Assembly: GCA_003058495.1 (NCBI GenBank)
Contig: QBVC01000021.1
Span: 62,001 to 126,000, forward strand
Direction of reading: 5' to 3'
Length of the DNA stretch: 64,000 bases
Source of the DNA: a gamma proteobacterium symbiont of Ctena orbiculata
Lineage (GTDB): Bacteria; Pseudomonadota; Gammaproteobacteria; Chromatiales; Chromatiaceae
Position 1 is the first letter of the stretch; every line of letters starts with the position of its first letter. Both the position numbers and the translations under genes were made by a program. Positions 1-10,053 of this stretch are shown one piece after another. The notes beneath the pieces were generated by a model. It did no database searches and was not told the DNA's origin. It saw only the letters and a list, made by a program, of their open reading frames with translations.

Positions 1-1
1 C

Positions 2-427
2 TTTATCGCCGATCTCGAGGAGACGAGGCAGACGGGGCCGGCCGCCGTCGGTATCGCGGCACCCCAGGTGGGGCGGGGGCAGCGCATCGTGATCCTGGAT
101 TGCTCAACGACGAAAAAGCCGGTGGAGAACCACGGCCACCTGGTTCTGGTCAATCCGGAGATCATCGAATGGGAAGGCTTCGAGCTCGGACGCGAAGGCT
201 GTCTTTCGGTGCCCGATTACACCGGGAATGTGATCCGCGCGGAACGCATCAAGGTGCGGTTCCAGGATCCCCAGGGTGAACATCACGAATTCGAGATGGT
301 GGGTTTCGAGGCACGGGCCCTGCAGCACGAGGTGGATCACCTCGACGGCATACTCTTCATCGATCGCCTGGTGAGCCGGCGCACCGATCTGTTTCAACGC
401 AAGGTCTATCAGAAGGGCAGTAAATAG
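2..427 (+). CDS. def: Peptide deformylase, 5' truncated by window edge
   Basis: Frame open to window start; GIAAPQVG, EGCLSVP and LQHEVDHLDG motifs of peptide deformylase. Confidence 0.95.
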   Translation, partial: FIADLEETRQTGPAAVGIAAPQVGRGQRIVILDCSTTKKPVENHGHLVLVNPEIIEWEGFELGREGCLSVPDYTGNVIRAERIKVRFQDPQGEHHEFEMVGFEARALQHEVDHLDGILFIDRLVSRRTDLFQRKVYQKGSK

Positions 428-443
428 ATAGACGCTTTAAGCA

Positions 444-1130
444 GTGAATACATCTATCCAGATCCTATTGCTAATCCTCTTGGTCTTGGTCTTGGCCTTC
501 TTGAACAGGCGCTGCCGCGAGGCGCAACGGGCCGACTGGGGCGCATCCTGGCTCAACTGGCTGGATGGATTCAATCGCCTCTACTGCCGCAGCTACCACC
601 GCCTGCCGCAGGTGGAGATACCGCTGCCTGAAACCGGGGGGGCGATTCTGGTGGCGAATCACATCTCCGGGCTCGACCCGTTGCTGATGCTGGCATCGAG
701 CAGCCGGCCGCTGCGCTTTATCATCGCCCGGGAGCAGTTTGAGCGCTTCGGCCTGCAGTGGCTGTTCCGCGCCGTGGGCTGTATCCCGGTGGATCGGGAG
801 AATTCACCGGAAAAGGCGATGCGCCAGGCGATCAAGGCACTGCGTGACGGCGAGATCATCGCACTCTTTCCCCATGGCAAGATCCATCTCGACAGCGATC
901 CGCCGCGCAAGATCAAGGCCGGGGCCGCACGCCTGGCCTCGCTCACGGGCAGTCCCCTGATCCCTTTGCGCATCAGTGGAGTGAGCGCTCAGGGCGGCGT
1001 CATGCTCCCGGTTTTCCTCCGCGGTCATGCCCGGATCCAGCTGCTCCCCGTGATAGAGGTGGGTGATCGATCGCCGGACAGTTTGAATCAATTGATTCAA
1101 CAGACCCTGGATCGCATCCCCCCGCAATGA
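444..1130 (+). CDS. 1-acyl-sn-glycerol-3-phosphate acyltransferase (PlsC family)
   Basis: N-terminal TM segment; NHISGLDPLL (NHxxxxD) and FPHGKIHLD motifs. Confidence 0.85.
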   Translation: MNTSIQILLLILLVLVLAFLNRRCREAQRADWGASWLNWLDGFNRLYCRSYHRLPQVEIPLPETGGAILVANHISGLDPLLMLASSSRPLRFIIAREQFERFGLQWLFRAVGCIPVDRENSPEKAMRQAIKALRDGEIIALFPHGKIHLDSDPPRKIKAGAARLASLTGSPLIPLRISGVSAQGGVMLPVFLRGHARIQLLPVIEVGDRSPDSLNQLIQQTLDRIPPQ

Positions 1131-1202
1131 AGATCTGGCCACCTGTATACGCAGCAAGTATGATTGTGCGTTGTTTCGAGTAGGGTCTCCAAAGGTCTAA
1201 CA

Positions 1203-2528
1203 ATGAAAGTTACTGTTTTTGGTTCGGGGTATGTAGGTTTGGTTACAGGGGCCTGTCTGGCCGAGGTCGGCAACGATGTCATCTGTATGGATGTGGACGA
1301 GCGGAAGATAGCGATGCTCAAGCAGGGCGGGATCCCGATCTACGAACCCGGCCTTGAGGCCATGGTGGAGCGCAATGCCAAGGCGGGCAGACTGAATTTC
1401 ACCACCGATGCAGCTGAAGCCGTGGCCCATGGACTGTTCCAATTCATCGCCGTCGGCACGCCGCCTGACGAGGATGGATCCGCCGACCTGCAGTATGTCC
1501 TCGCGGTGGCCCGTTCGATCGCGGAGCACATGGATGACTATCGCATTATCGTGGACAAATCCACCGTACCCGTGGGTACCGCGGACAAGGTGAAGGCGCG
1601 CATCAATGAAACCCTGAGTGAGCAGGGAAAACAGCTCGAGTTCGACGTGGTCTCCAATCCGGAGTTTCTCAAGGAGGGCGCCGCCCTCGATGATTTCATG
1701 AAACCCGACAGGATCATCATCGGTACCGACAACCCGAGGACCACCGAACTGCTGCGTGCGCTCTACACCCCTTTCAACAGAAATCACGATCGCCTGATCG
1801 CCATGGATGTCCGCTCCGCCGAACTGACCAAGTATGCCGCCAATGCGATCCTGGCGACCAAGATCAGTTTCATGAACGAGCTCTCCAACCTGGCGGAGAG
1901 GCTGGGTGCCGATATCGAGCAGGTGCGCCACGGCATAGGCGCGGATACCCGGATCGGTTATGACTTCATCTATCCGGGCTGCGGTTACGGCGGTTCCTGT
2001 TTTCCCAAGGATGTCAACGCGCTGGAGCGCACCGCCCGGGAGGTGGGCTATGATGCCGAGCTGTTGACCGCGGTGGAAGCGGTCAACTATCGCCAGAAGC
2101 GGGTGCTGTTCAGCAAGATCAGCCGCCACTTCTCCGGTGATCTGGCGGGTAAGACCTTCGCCCTCTGGGGGCTCTCATTCAAACCCAACACCGACGATAT
2201 GCGGGAGGCCTCCAGCCGGGTGCTGATGGAGGCCCTGTGGAAAGCCGGGTGCGCGCTTCGGGTCTACGATCCGGAGGCGATGGATGAGTGTCGCCGCATC
2301 TATGGCGAGCGCGGGGATCTGGTCTACTGCGAGGACCAGGAGAGCACCCTCCAGGGCGCCGACGCCCTGGTGGTGGTCACCGAGTGGCAGGTCTTCCGCA
2401 GCCCCGATTTCGACGAGATCAAGCTGGCGCTCAGTGAGCCGGTGATCTTCGACGGCCGCAATATCTACGATCCCAAGCGTCTGCGTGAGGCGGGTTTCAG
2501 CTACTATGCCATCGGCCGCGGCGACTGA
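1203..2528 (+). CDS. ugd: UDP-glucose 6-dehydrogenase
   Basis: [21 protein letters not shown] Rossmann start; [12 protein letters not shown] active-site Cys motif; ATG at 1203 preferred over ORF start 1164. Confidence 0.95.
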   Translation: MKVTVFGSGYVGLVTGACLAEVGNDVICMDVDERKIAMLKQGGIPIYEPGLEAMVERNAKAGRLNFTTDAAEAVAHGLFQFIAVGTPPDEDGSADLQYVLAVARSIAEHMDDYRIIVDKSTVPVGTADKVKARINETLSEQGKQLEFDVVSNPEFLKEGAALDDFMKPDRIIIGTDNPRTTELLRALYTPFNRNHDRLIAMDVRSAELTKYAANAILATKISFMNELSNLAERLGADIEQVRHGIGADTRIGYDFIYPGCGYGGSCFPKDVNALERTAREVGYDAELLTAVEAVNYRQKRVLFSKISRHFSGDLAGKTFALWGLSFKPNTDDMREASSRVLMEALWKAGCALRVYDPEAMDECRRIYGERGDLVYCEDQESTLQGADALVVVTEWQVFRSPDFDEIKLALSEPVIFDGRNIYDPKRLREAGFSYYAIGRGD

Positions 2529-2588
2529 CTGAACCGCAGTTTCAAGCAGGGAGAAGCGGGCCGCGACTAGCGTGAAACAGGTATAACT

Positions 2589-2618
2589 CCGCAATTAAAC
2601 GCAAATGAACGCAAATAT
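2589..2618 (+). repeat. Related iterated CGC-AAT motif downstream of ugd
   Basis: CCGCAATTAAACGCAAATGAACGCAAATAT. Confidence 0.55.
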
Positions 2619-2855
2619 GGGCTGTTTCAGTCTTGCGTTGCGCGCGAAGGAAATCCCGGGCCTGGTTTCAGCACACCCTTCTCCTGTCGCGAAAAGGGGT
2701 TATCGGGGTCAGCAACCGGGAGTGAAATGAACCCTGGACAGGGTCTCGTTTGACCTCTCCAAACAACTCCGTCAATCCCCATCAGGCCGCCATGGCCGGG
2801 TAAAGTAAACGCCCTTCCTGTCGCTACTAAATTAGGAAATCCTCACCCCAGGCAA

Positions 2856-4154
2856 ATGGACTCAGTGTTACATCCCGATCCCTATATCAAGCTGGTCACG
2901 GAACTTGGCGATATGCGCCAGGTAAGGGCCTTGCAGGATATAGAGAGCGACCGGGGGACTGTCCTGGTGAAGCGGGGTGAAGCGGTGGACAGCTCGAAAT
3001 ATGATCGCCTGGCGAGTCGCAGATTGCGGCGCCCGTTGGACTACACCCTGGCGGTTGAGGAGCGGGTGACAGCGGAAAGGCTGATGCTCGACGGCAAGCG
3101 CTTGTTAAAGGATGAGCCGGAACTCAGAGAGGCCATAGATAAACGTTTCATCCAGCGGGATCTGCTGACGCCATTGGGAACGGTTCCCCTCGAGCCGCAG
3201 ATGGCATTCAGATTGACGGTCTGCCGGGAACGCTGCGCCGAGCGCTACCAACATATGATGCGGGTTGCCTTGATCGCGCTCTATGTCGCATCCCGCCTCA
3301 GATGGCAGGCCGACGATAGGCAGGAGCTGGCGACGGCCGCTCTTTTCCTCGATCTCGGCGAGATGCATCTGGAGCCCTCGATCTATGCCAGTCGGCAGCC
3401 GCTGTCGATGGCCCAGCATCGCCAGATCTACTCTCATCCGGAGATTGCCTATCGCTTCCTGAAGATGTTTCCAAGCTACCATCCCCGCATCAGCAAGGTG
3501 GTGCATCAACACCATGAAAGGCTTGACGGCAGCGGTTATCCCAGGGGGTTGTCGGGTGATGATGTGATTCCCGCCGCCAGGGTGCTTGGCGCGGCCGAGC
3601 TGTTGACGGCGATCCGGCTGGAACGCAAGAACAGCAGTATCAGCCTCTTCTCCACAGCGGAAGTGCTGAAGTTCAACAGCGAACGCTTTGGCCAGGACAT
3701 CATGGCGCCCTTGATCGAGGCGGCAACACGGGTCGATGAGGCAATGGACAGATCGTCAAACGCGTCCAGCGTCAACAAAACAATCCTGCAGGCGCGTATG
3801 AAGCTGCTGAACGATATCCTGCAGGGGGCGGATGCGATCGACGTGACGGGTAACGACGAAATGGCGATGTTCATCGTCGAACAGCTGAGACGCCTGACCG
3901 GAATGGCCAAGCGCTGTGGCTTCGATCTGCGTGCCCCGGTCAAGCTGCTCAACATCATCGGTGACGAAGAGCGGGCGCTCTCGGAACTCGATGCCCTGGT
4001 CAGAGAGATGATCTACCTGGTGCAGAGCACCGCCAGGGAGGCGCTAAGGCGCTGGGTCAATGATGGCGTGCCGGAACAGGAGCAGCAACCACTCACGAAA
4101 TGGCTGAGGCAGACCGATCTGGCGCTCTACAGCGCAGGTTTTCTCTCCCACTGA
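2856..4154 (+). CDS. HD-GYP-like domain protein with degenerate HD motif
   Basis: HQHHERLDGSGYPRGLSGDDVIPAARVLG is HD-GYP-like; the usual HD dyad reads FLDLGE. Confidence 0.8.
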   Translation: MDSVLHPDPYIKLVTELGDMRQVRALQDIESDRGTVLVKRGEAVDSSKYDRLASRRLRRPLDYTLAVEERVTAERLMLDGKRLLKDEPELREAIDKRFIQRDLLTPLGTVPLEPQMAFRLTVCRERCAERYQHMMRVALIALYVASRLRWQADDRQELATAALFLDLGEMHLEPSIYASRQPLSMAQHRQIYSHPEIAYRFLKMFPSYHPRISKVVHQHHERLDGSGYPRGLSGDDVIPAARVLGAAELLTAIRLERKNSSISLFSTAEVLKFNSERFGQDIMAPLIEAATRVDEAMDRSSNASSVNKTILQARMKLLNDILQGADAIDVTGNDEMAMFIVEQLRRLTGMAKRCGFDLRAPVKLLNIIGDEERALSELDALVREMIYLVQSTAREALRRWVNDGVPEQEQQPLTKWLRQTDLALYSAGFLSH

Positions 4155-4217
4155 GCGGGTGGCGGCCGAATTTAATGCGTGTTTTACTCTGATCTCTGCC
4201 CTATGGAGTGATGGAGT

Positions 4218-5156
4218 GTGTCTGTTTCGGATTTGAAAACAGCCGGGTTCTTGATCCTGGTTCTGGTCGGCACGGCAACATTTCTGCTGGGAACCCAGCT
4301 GCCGGGCGACAGTCGCCTGATGCTGTCGCTTCAGGACTCCGGCCATTTTCTTATCTTCACCCTGCTGATGCTGGCCCTGTTGTGGCCATACAGAAACTCG
4401 CCAAGGCCGCCGGTTTGGCCGCTGGTATCGCTCGTTCTGCTGTTCGGCCTCCTGGTGGAGCTGGTGCAATCCCTTATCGGCCGTCAACCCAGCCTGTATG
4501 ACCTGTTGATGGATCTGTTGGGTGTTGCTGCCGGCGGCATCCTGTTTTTTGGATTGTTCAAACGCAGCCTGTCGCCAGGCCTCGGCCTGGCCGTTGCGGC
4601 GCTCCTCGCCCTGGCTGCATTCTCCCTGCCCATCTACTGGCTGATCGTCTATCAGGCAAGGGCGGCTGATTTCCCTCAACTGATCAATACGGACGGCTCC
4701 ATCAGCAACGCCTTGATAAAGGGCAGCAGGGGTGGTGTGGTTCGCCGTATCGCAGTGGAGGAGGATTGGCGGATACCTATGGAGCTTGGCGTCAAATCCT
4801 GTCTCTACGTTTCGCTGCAGGAGGGACGCTGGCCGGGCGTCTCCCTGTTCGAGCCAAGTCCTGACTGGGGCGGCTACCGGGTCCTGGCATTGACCCTCTA
4901 TTCCGATCGGGCGGATGAGCTTACCCTGACCCTGCGTATCAACGATCGGAACCACAACAAACAGCCTGAGGACCGCTACAGTCGCCGATTCACGCTGCAC
5001 CCCGGCATCAACCGTATCAGCGTTCCATTGGATGAGGTTGAGGATGCCCCGGAGGGACGCAGCATGGATCTGTCGGCGATTTCAAAACTGATGCTGTTTG
5101 CATCACCGGCCTACACCGGTAGCGGATTTTGTCTGTTGTCGATGGAGTTGCGTTGA
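4218..5156 (+). CDS. VanZ-like membrane protein with C-terminal extracytoplasmic domain
   Basis: Multiple TM segments with VanZ-like pattern (DSGHFLIFTLLMLAL...ELVQSLIGRQPSLYDLLMDLLG), then about 170 aa non-TM. Confidence 0.7.
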   Translation: MSVSDLKTAGFLILVLVGTATFLLGTQLPGDSRLMLSLQDSGHFLIFTLLMLALLWPYRNSPRPPVWPLVSLVLLFGLLVELVQSLIGRQPSLYDLLMDLLGVAAGGILFFGLFKRSLSPGLGLAVAALLALAAFSLPIYWLIVYQARAADFPQLINTDGSISNALIKGSRGGVVRRIAVEEDWRIPMELGVKSCLYVSLQEGRWPGVSLFEPSPDWGGYRVLALTLYSDRADELTLTLRINDRNHNKQPEDRYSRRFTLHPGINRISVPLDEVEDAPEGRSMDLSAISKLMLFASPAYTGSGFCLLSMELR

Positions 5157-5188
5157 GTATCTATGCCCGCTGATCCGGCATTCCCCAA

Positions 5189-5521
5189 TCAGTCACAACC
5201 GTCGTTTTCGATGATCAACTCGCCGGTGGCGGGATCGGTCTTCGGCAAACCCTCCTCGTCGGTCACGACGATGCTGGTGAACATCATGGATTGGATACGG
5301 TTGAAATAACGGTCCATGGCATTTGCAACCTGGCGGTCGGTGAGACCGTCGTAGATCATGATATGACCTCCCTGTTCCCGGCTTAGCTCTTTCGGGGTGG
5401 GTTGCATCAGGCGTCGTTGTTGCCAATCCTCACTGTTACTGTCGCCGATGGCGGCTTGACTCTGGCACGCGAACAGCAGTATGGCGAAACTGCCGATTAG
5501 ACGGTGATAACGCTTTTCCAT
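5189..5521 (-). CDS. Small predicted secreted protein of unknown function
   Basis: MEKRYHRLIGSFAILLFACQSQA signal-like N-terminus; ATG at 5521 preferred. Confidence 0.55.
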   Translation of the reverse strand: MEKRYHRLIGSFAILLFACQSQAAIGDSNSEDWQQRRLMQPTPKELSREQGGHIMIYDGLTDRQVANAMDRYFNRIQSMMFTSIVVTDEEGLPKTDPATGELIIENDGCD

Positions 5522-6471
5522 GGTTTTTCTCCCATCGCAGAAGTGGTCGTTGTGCTGCACTGATGAGGTCAGGAGACGCTGCTCCTGATGTTTATCATCC
5601 CTGTTTTGGTGATTGGCGGCTGTCGTATTGTCCACACGGCAGCTGTGAACTATTCACGTTATTGAGGTCGGGGCTGTCGGTGGAGCGGACAGGATCAACC
5701 TGTATGCTTCGAGTGGATTTGGCTGTTTACAGAATTAACCAGAAAACCTGCGTGAAACCATCGCTGTCCTGGCGGACCCAGAGTCAAATTTTAGTCATGT
5801 CGAAGAGATAGAGATGGAGGGTAAATGAAGTAAGCCGATTCGGCTGGTTAGCATCCCCCCGGTCGCGCTCCTACGTGACTCGGTGTGACATTACTGATCT
5901 CTTAATGACGCTGATGTGTCAAAAAATGGTCAGGTCGTCGATGCGAGTCATCGATAAAATGGCGTGTTGACTGCCTGTACCACTCTTTGCAGTCGGTATT
6001 TATCCCACATCGGTAGCCGATGTAGTTTGACCAGCCATGGCTGTGGAATGCGCGTCACTGATCAACCGGCAGGTCAACGCACCGCGGCTGGGCTCGGTGT
6101 TCCCCATGCGGAGCACAAGCCCATGGGGCGTTCGGCCAGGCATCGTGCCGGTCAGCCCGGCGATGGCGCCCGAAACCGCGGTAAATCACTGGGTTCAGCT
6201 AAGATATTCAATCTGGCCGAGGGTGGATGCACTATATTGGTGCATGGTTCCTTCCACGGCACGGGGGTAAGTGCTGACCTGCTTTCCGACCGATGCCTGG
6301 TTGGTTGGCGGGCTCGCCTCGGGCGGCACCCCTTGAGACGCTGCTCACGCCCGATATATGCAGTAGAGAACCTGGTTCGTCCAGGTTGGCCCAAATGCTG
6401 CATCCGAACCTCCTGAAACTAGTAGAGGTGACGACCGGGTGAACAGGGTCGTCAAAGCGGTATAGAGGCGA

Positions 6472-8088
6472 TTGGTCGTGCGGATATCAAGTTGGTTTTT
6501 TTCATCTCTTTTTCTCCTCGCTTCGCATGCGCATGGCATTGACTGGAAAGACGCTAAAGACGAGGCGTCTTCGGGCATCGTCAGGGTGTATGTCATTCAC
6601 GAGACCCGAGAGCATCTAAAGCCCTACCGCCAGGGCGATCTGGCGCAGCGCATGGGCACCGGATTCTTTATTGACCAGCGTACGCTGGTCACCAATCAAC
6701 ACATTATCGAGGGTGCGCGTTCGATCAAAGTCGAGGGTGTAGGCAGCAAAGAGAGGTTTTCGATGCGCCTCGCATCAAAACCCAGCATCCGGTTCGACTT
6801 GGCAACCCTCGAATTCGTGGATGAGAGCGAGCGTGAACGATTTCAACGGATCAACGGCCCCATCGGCCCGCTCGATTGGGCGAACTGGGACGAGGCCCGC
6901 CCCGGCGGCCAGATAGCCGTGCTTGGCTTCGGCAACAGCGAGAAGCTCGTTGCCACCCAGGGGATTATATCCAGCTGGGAGGCACGCCACGATCTCTATC
7001 AGCGGCGACTCGATCATGTCACCCTGATCAGGACCGATGCCGCCGTTAATCCCGGTAACAGCGGCGGACCGGCGATCAGCCCGGAGGGGCGGGTGATAGG
7101 TATTAGCGCGCGCTACGGTGCTGGCGAGAATATCGGCCTGCTGATTCCGTTCAGTACCGCAAAACAGGTTGTCTCCTTGATGTCGGAGGAGGGCCAGTTC
7201 ATCAAGACCAATACCGGCGTTATCACCTACAACCTGAACCCGGTCTCACGCAGGGCGTTACAAGTCAGTGCAGAACAGGCCGGGCTGGTCGTCTCGCATG
7301 TGCTTGAGAACAGCCCGGCAGAGGCTGCCGGCATCAAACGCTGGGATATCGTCACCGCGGTCGATGACCATGCCATTGAGCATGGCGAGATCGACCATCC
7401 CGTCATCGGCAAAGTGCCCTGGTGGTTCGTCGTCAACACCGCCGCACCCGGCGACGAACTGAAGCTCGATATCAAACGTCAGGGAGCCGACATGACGGTT
7501 GACCTGGTGATGAAGCCAATCGAGATGCCGCGAATCTGGTTGCCGACAGTGGGTGCCGACTACCCCTTGGAGTGGGGCTATCTCGGCGGCCTGGTCATTA
7601 CCGAGGTAACCCGTGAGCTGCTGGAGAAGATCGAAACCACCGGCAACTGGCGTTGGGACCTGGTGAATGACGCCGCCCCCGGCAAAAAGATCTTCATGGT
7701 CAGCAGTATCGAACCCGATACCCAGGCGATGAGCTATTCAGAATACGGTCTGGACCTGCTGCAGCTCCGGGTACTCGCCATCGACGGCCGCCCGCTTGAG
7801 GATTCGCTCGGTGAGCACCTTGACCGCTTGTATGCGTCGATAGATCAGGGTGGCGCAGCGCCGTTCGTCACCATCGAACTGGAAAAGCACATCTCGATCC
7901 AGTTTGCGACCGATCAACTGGTCGCCGATATGGCGGGGTTGGAGGATCGTTTCCCAGGCATAGTTCGGCGTGCCGTTCAGCCGGGCTATACAGACGCCAC
8001 GATGCGGGCCAACAGAAACACGCAGGGAGCCTCGCACCGCTGGTTGCATGGAAAGGCAGACACAGGAGAACCGGATAGCCAACCGTGA
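6472..8088 (+). CDS. Secreted trypsin-like serine protease with PDZ domain(s)
   Basis: GTGFFIDQRTLVTNQHII and NPGNSGGPAIS motifs plus PDZ-like segment (GLVVSHVLENSPAEAAGIKRWDIVTAV); start codon uncertain (TTG/GTG). Confidence 0.85.
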   Translation: MVVRISSWFFSSLFLLASHAHGIDWKDAKDEASSGIVRVYVIHETREHLKPYRQGDLAQRMGTGFFIDQRTLVTNQHIIEGARSIKVEGVGSKERFSMRLASKPSIRFDLATLEFVDESERERFQRINGPIGPLDWANWDEARPGGQIAVLGFGNSEKLVATQGIISSWEARHDLYQRRLDHVTLIRTDAAVNPGNSGGPAISPEGRVIGISARYGAGENIGLLIPFSTAKQVVSLMSEEGQFIKTNTGVITYNLNPVSRRALQVSAEQAGLVVSHVLENSPAEAAGIKRWDIVTAVDDHAIEHGEIDHPVIGKVPWWFVVNTAAPGDELKLDIKRQGADMTVDLVMKPIEMPRIWLPTVGADYPLEWGYLGGLVITEVTRELLEKIETTGNWRWDLVNDAAPGKKIFMVSSIEPDTQAMSYSEYGLDLLQLRVLAIDGRPLEDSLGEHLDRLYASIDQGGAAPFVTIELEKHISIQFATDQLVADMAGLEDRFPGIVRRAVQPGYTDATMRANRNTQGASHRWLHGKADTGEPDSQP

Positions 8089-8375
8089 ATCAGGGTGTTC
8101 AATAGACGCTGTCGCTCCTGCCGTGCCATCCGATGCGGTCCGGTCGAGTGACAGGCACCGCGCAGTCGACGCCATCCCTGGCGGGCCGCCTAACTCGATC
8201 TCAATGCAGCGATCTGCCGGATGTCGGCCAAGGCGCATGAATGCGGCCGTATGGCAAAAAAACACGCGGGTTGTTTCGGATCGGATGGGTAACTGGTCTT
8301 TGACGCAATCGCAGTGGCCGAAAGGTCAATTCCGCCACAATTGTGCTCGGACCCGTTCAGCATGTGGAGAATTGT

Positions 8376-8452
8376 TGGTCGGGGTGAGAGGATTTGAACC
8401 TCCGGCCCCTGCCTCCCGAAGACAGTGCTCTACCAGGCTGAGCTACACCCCG
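8376..8452 (-). tRNA. tRNA-Pro (anticodon CGG), CCA encoded
   Basis: Reverse strand CGGGGTGTAGCTCAGCCTGGTAGAGCACTGTCTTCGGGAGGCAGGGGCCGGAGGTTCAAATCCTCTCACCCCGACCA; CGGGGTG/CACCCCG acceptor stem, anticodon loop TTCGGGA. Confidence 0.93.
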
Positions 8453-8828
8453 AATGCAAGAACCTCAGCGGAGCCAGGAGTTTACAGTAGGTCCCTTCAG
8501 CAAGCAACATCAGGAAATCCTGAGTTATATCCATTCTTCAACAGTTTGATGATACAGGGTAGATAGTTACGGACCGGGCCTCTGCGCCTTGTCGCAGTGG
8601 CGGGGATGTGGCTTGTTGGATGCCCGGCCGGTCCCGGCCAGCTGTATACAACAGGAACTGGATTACGATGGCCTGCCGCCTGATATAATTGATTTATAGA
8701 CCCTGTACGGCTTCCTGTTCGCCTACAGCGGGGGTAGGTTGGCGCGGGTAGATCATCGGAGCGCCGACAGATCGCACCCGGTCGGAGGCTGTTCGAGCGA
8801 AGCCCGTGCTCATAACATTACATAACCC

Positions 8829-8855
8829 GATATTTCGTGGGCCGCCCGAAATATC
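8829..8855. promoter_or_regulatory. Perfect 9-bp inverted repeat upstream of the collagen-like protein gene
   Basis: GATATTTCG-N9-CGAAATATC, about 64 bp upstream of the ATG at 8919. Confidence 0.4.
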
Positions 8856-8918
8856 AATTTTGGTGTCGCTCGACACTTCGCTACTGTTCATCAAAAAACA
8901 ATTAGAGGGGGATACGGA

Positions 8919-9671
8919 ATGAAAACGACACACACTCTTTTGGCTGGAGGACTCCTGATTTCCATCGGCGTGGCGCTTCCCATCGCTGGAACCATGGCCC
9001 AGGGCGGTTATATGCCTTACGGTTATGGACAGGGATACGCCCCACCCAGCCCCTATCAAATGCCGGTCATGCCGCCTCATCCCGCCTACGGCGGATATGG
9101 TGGTGCGCCAGGATACGGACCCTACCGGCAACCGTTCGGCGGCTACTATGCCCCGCCGCCGAAATACAGAAAAGCGCCGCAGCCCAATGAGCGGGGGACG
9201 CCCGCCATGCAGGGGATGAGCGGCATGGAGGGGATGCCGGGTATGGACGGCACGCCTGGCCCGCAGGGCGATATGGCGGGCATGTCGGGTAGGCAAGGGA
9301 TGTCCGGCATGCAGGGAATGGGCGGCATGGAAGGGATGCCGGGCACGGACGTCACGCCTGGTCCGCAGGGCGATATGGCGGGTATGTCGGGTAGGCAAGG
9401 GATGTCCGGCATGCAGGGAATGAGCGGCATGGAAGGGATGCCGGGCATGGACGGCACACCTGGTCCGCAGGGCGATATGGCGGGCATGTCGGGCATGCAT
9501 GGGATGTCCGGAACCCAGGGAGCCCAGGCCTTGCCAGCGGTGCCTCTGTTAAGGGGCATCACCGGCACTTACAGGATCTCCCCCTCCGGCGAGATTCTCC
9601 TTTTCCCCGTCGCGTCCGAATCGACCGCGGCACCCACAGCTCAGGATTCAACTGAAGCGGGAACCAGATAG
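8919..9671 (+). CDS. Secreted Gly/Tyr/Pro/Met-rich protein with collagen-like tandem repeats (candidate sulfur-globule or matrix protein)
   Basis: Signal peptide; GGYMPYGYGQGYAPPSPYQMP...; three 34-aa repeats MQGMSGMEGMPGMDGTPGPQGDMAGMSGRQGMSG. Confidence 0.8.
   Translation: MKTTHTLLAGGLLISIGVALPIAGTMAQGGYMPYGYGQGYAPPSPYQMPVMPPHPAYGGYGGAPGYGPYRQPFGGYYAPPPKYRKAPQPNERGTPAMQGMSGMEGMPGMDGTPGPQGDMAGMSGRQGMSGMQGMGGMEGMPGTDVTPGPQGDMAGMSGRQGMSGMQGMSGMEGMPGMDGTPGPQGDMAGMSGMHGMSGTQGAQALPAVPLLRGITGTYRISPSGEILLFPVASESTAAPTAQDSTEAGTR
9207..9512 (+). repeat. Three tandem copies of a 102-bp in-frame repeat
   Basis: Copies at 9207-9308, 9309-9410 and 9411-9512, highly similar at nucleotide level. Confidence 0.9.
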
Positions 9672-9726
9672 TCCTTACTCAAATCACAAGGGTAGCCACT
9701 CTGCTGCCCTTGAGTTCCCTTGCTTC

Positions 9727-10053
9727 TCAACTCACTTCTATATCGGCTGCCTTGTAGTAGCGCTCGCCATTTTGTCCGCTCCAGATGAAATGGAAACGCC
9801 CGCTCCGGTTGACCCTGACAAAGAACGACAGGAATGGATTGCCGGCGGTACCCGAGTCGAACTCCGCCTTGAACACCTCGGCACCGTCGAATTGACAGGC
9901 GAACTCCCCGATCAGATCTTTGGCCACGATCGCGCCATTCTGCCGGCGTCGCCAGCCGGACTCCATCGGGTGATTGAGCTTGGTCATCACCCGGATCACC
10001 TCCCCCCGCTTCGCCGTACGGGGAACTTTCACATGTACCTGCCGGTTCATCAT
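9727..10053 (-). CDS. soxZ: Thiosulfate oxidation carrier complex protein SoxZ
   Basis: VHVKVPRTAKRGEVIRVMTKLNHPMESGWRR, FFVRVNRSGRFHFIWSGQNGE; ATGA overlap with soxY stop. Confidence 0.9.
   Translation of the reverse strand: MMNRQVHVKVPRTAKRGEVIRVMTKLNHPMESGWRRRQNGAIVAKDLIGEFACQFDGAEVFKAEFDSGTAGNPFLSFFVRVNRSGRFHFIWSGQNGERYYKAADIEVS

Noticed and set aside
5964-6416. Plus-strand ORFs in the 5.6-6.4 kb gap
   Set aside because: No recognisable domain, overlapping frames and poor start contexts; left as non-coding or decayed sequence.
8694-9500. His/Ala-rich 268-aa minus-strand ORF opposite the collagen-like gene
   Set aside because: Repeat mirror; the plus frame has a signal peptide and start context, the minus frame is only the repeat read backwards.
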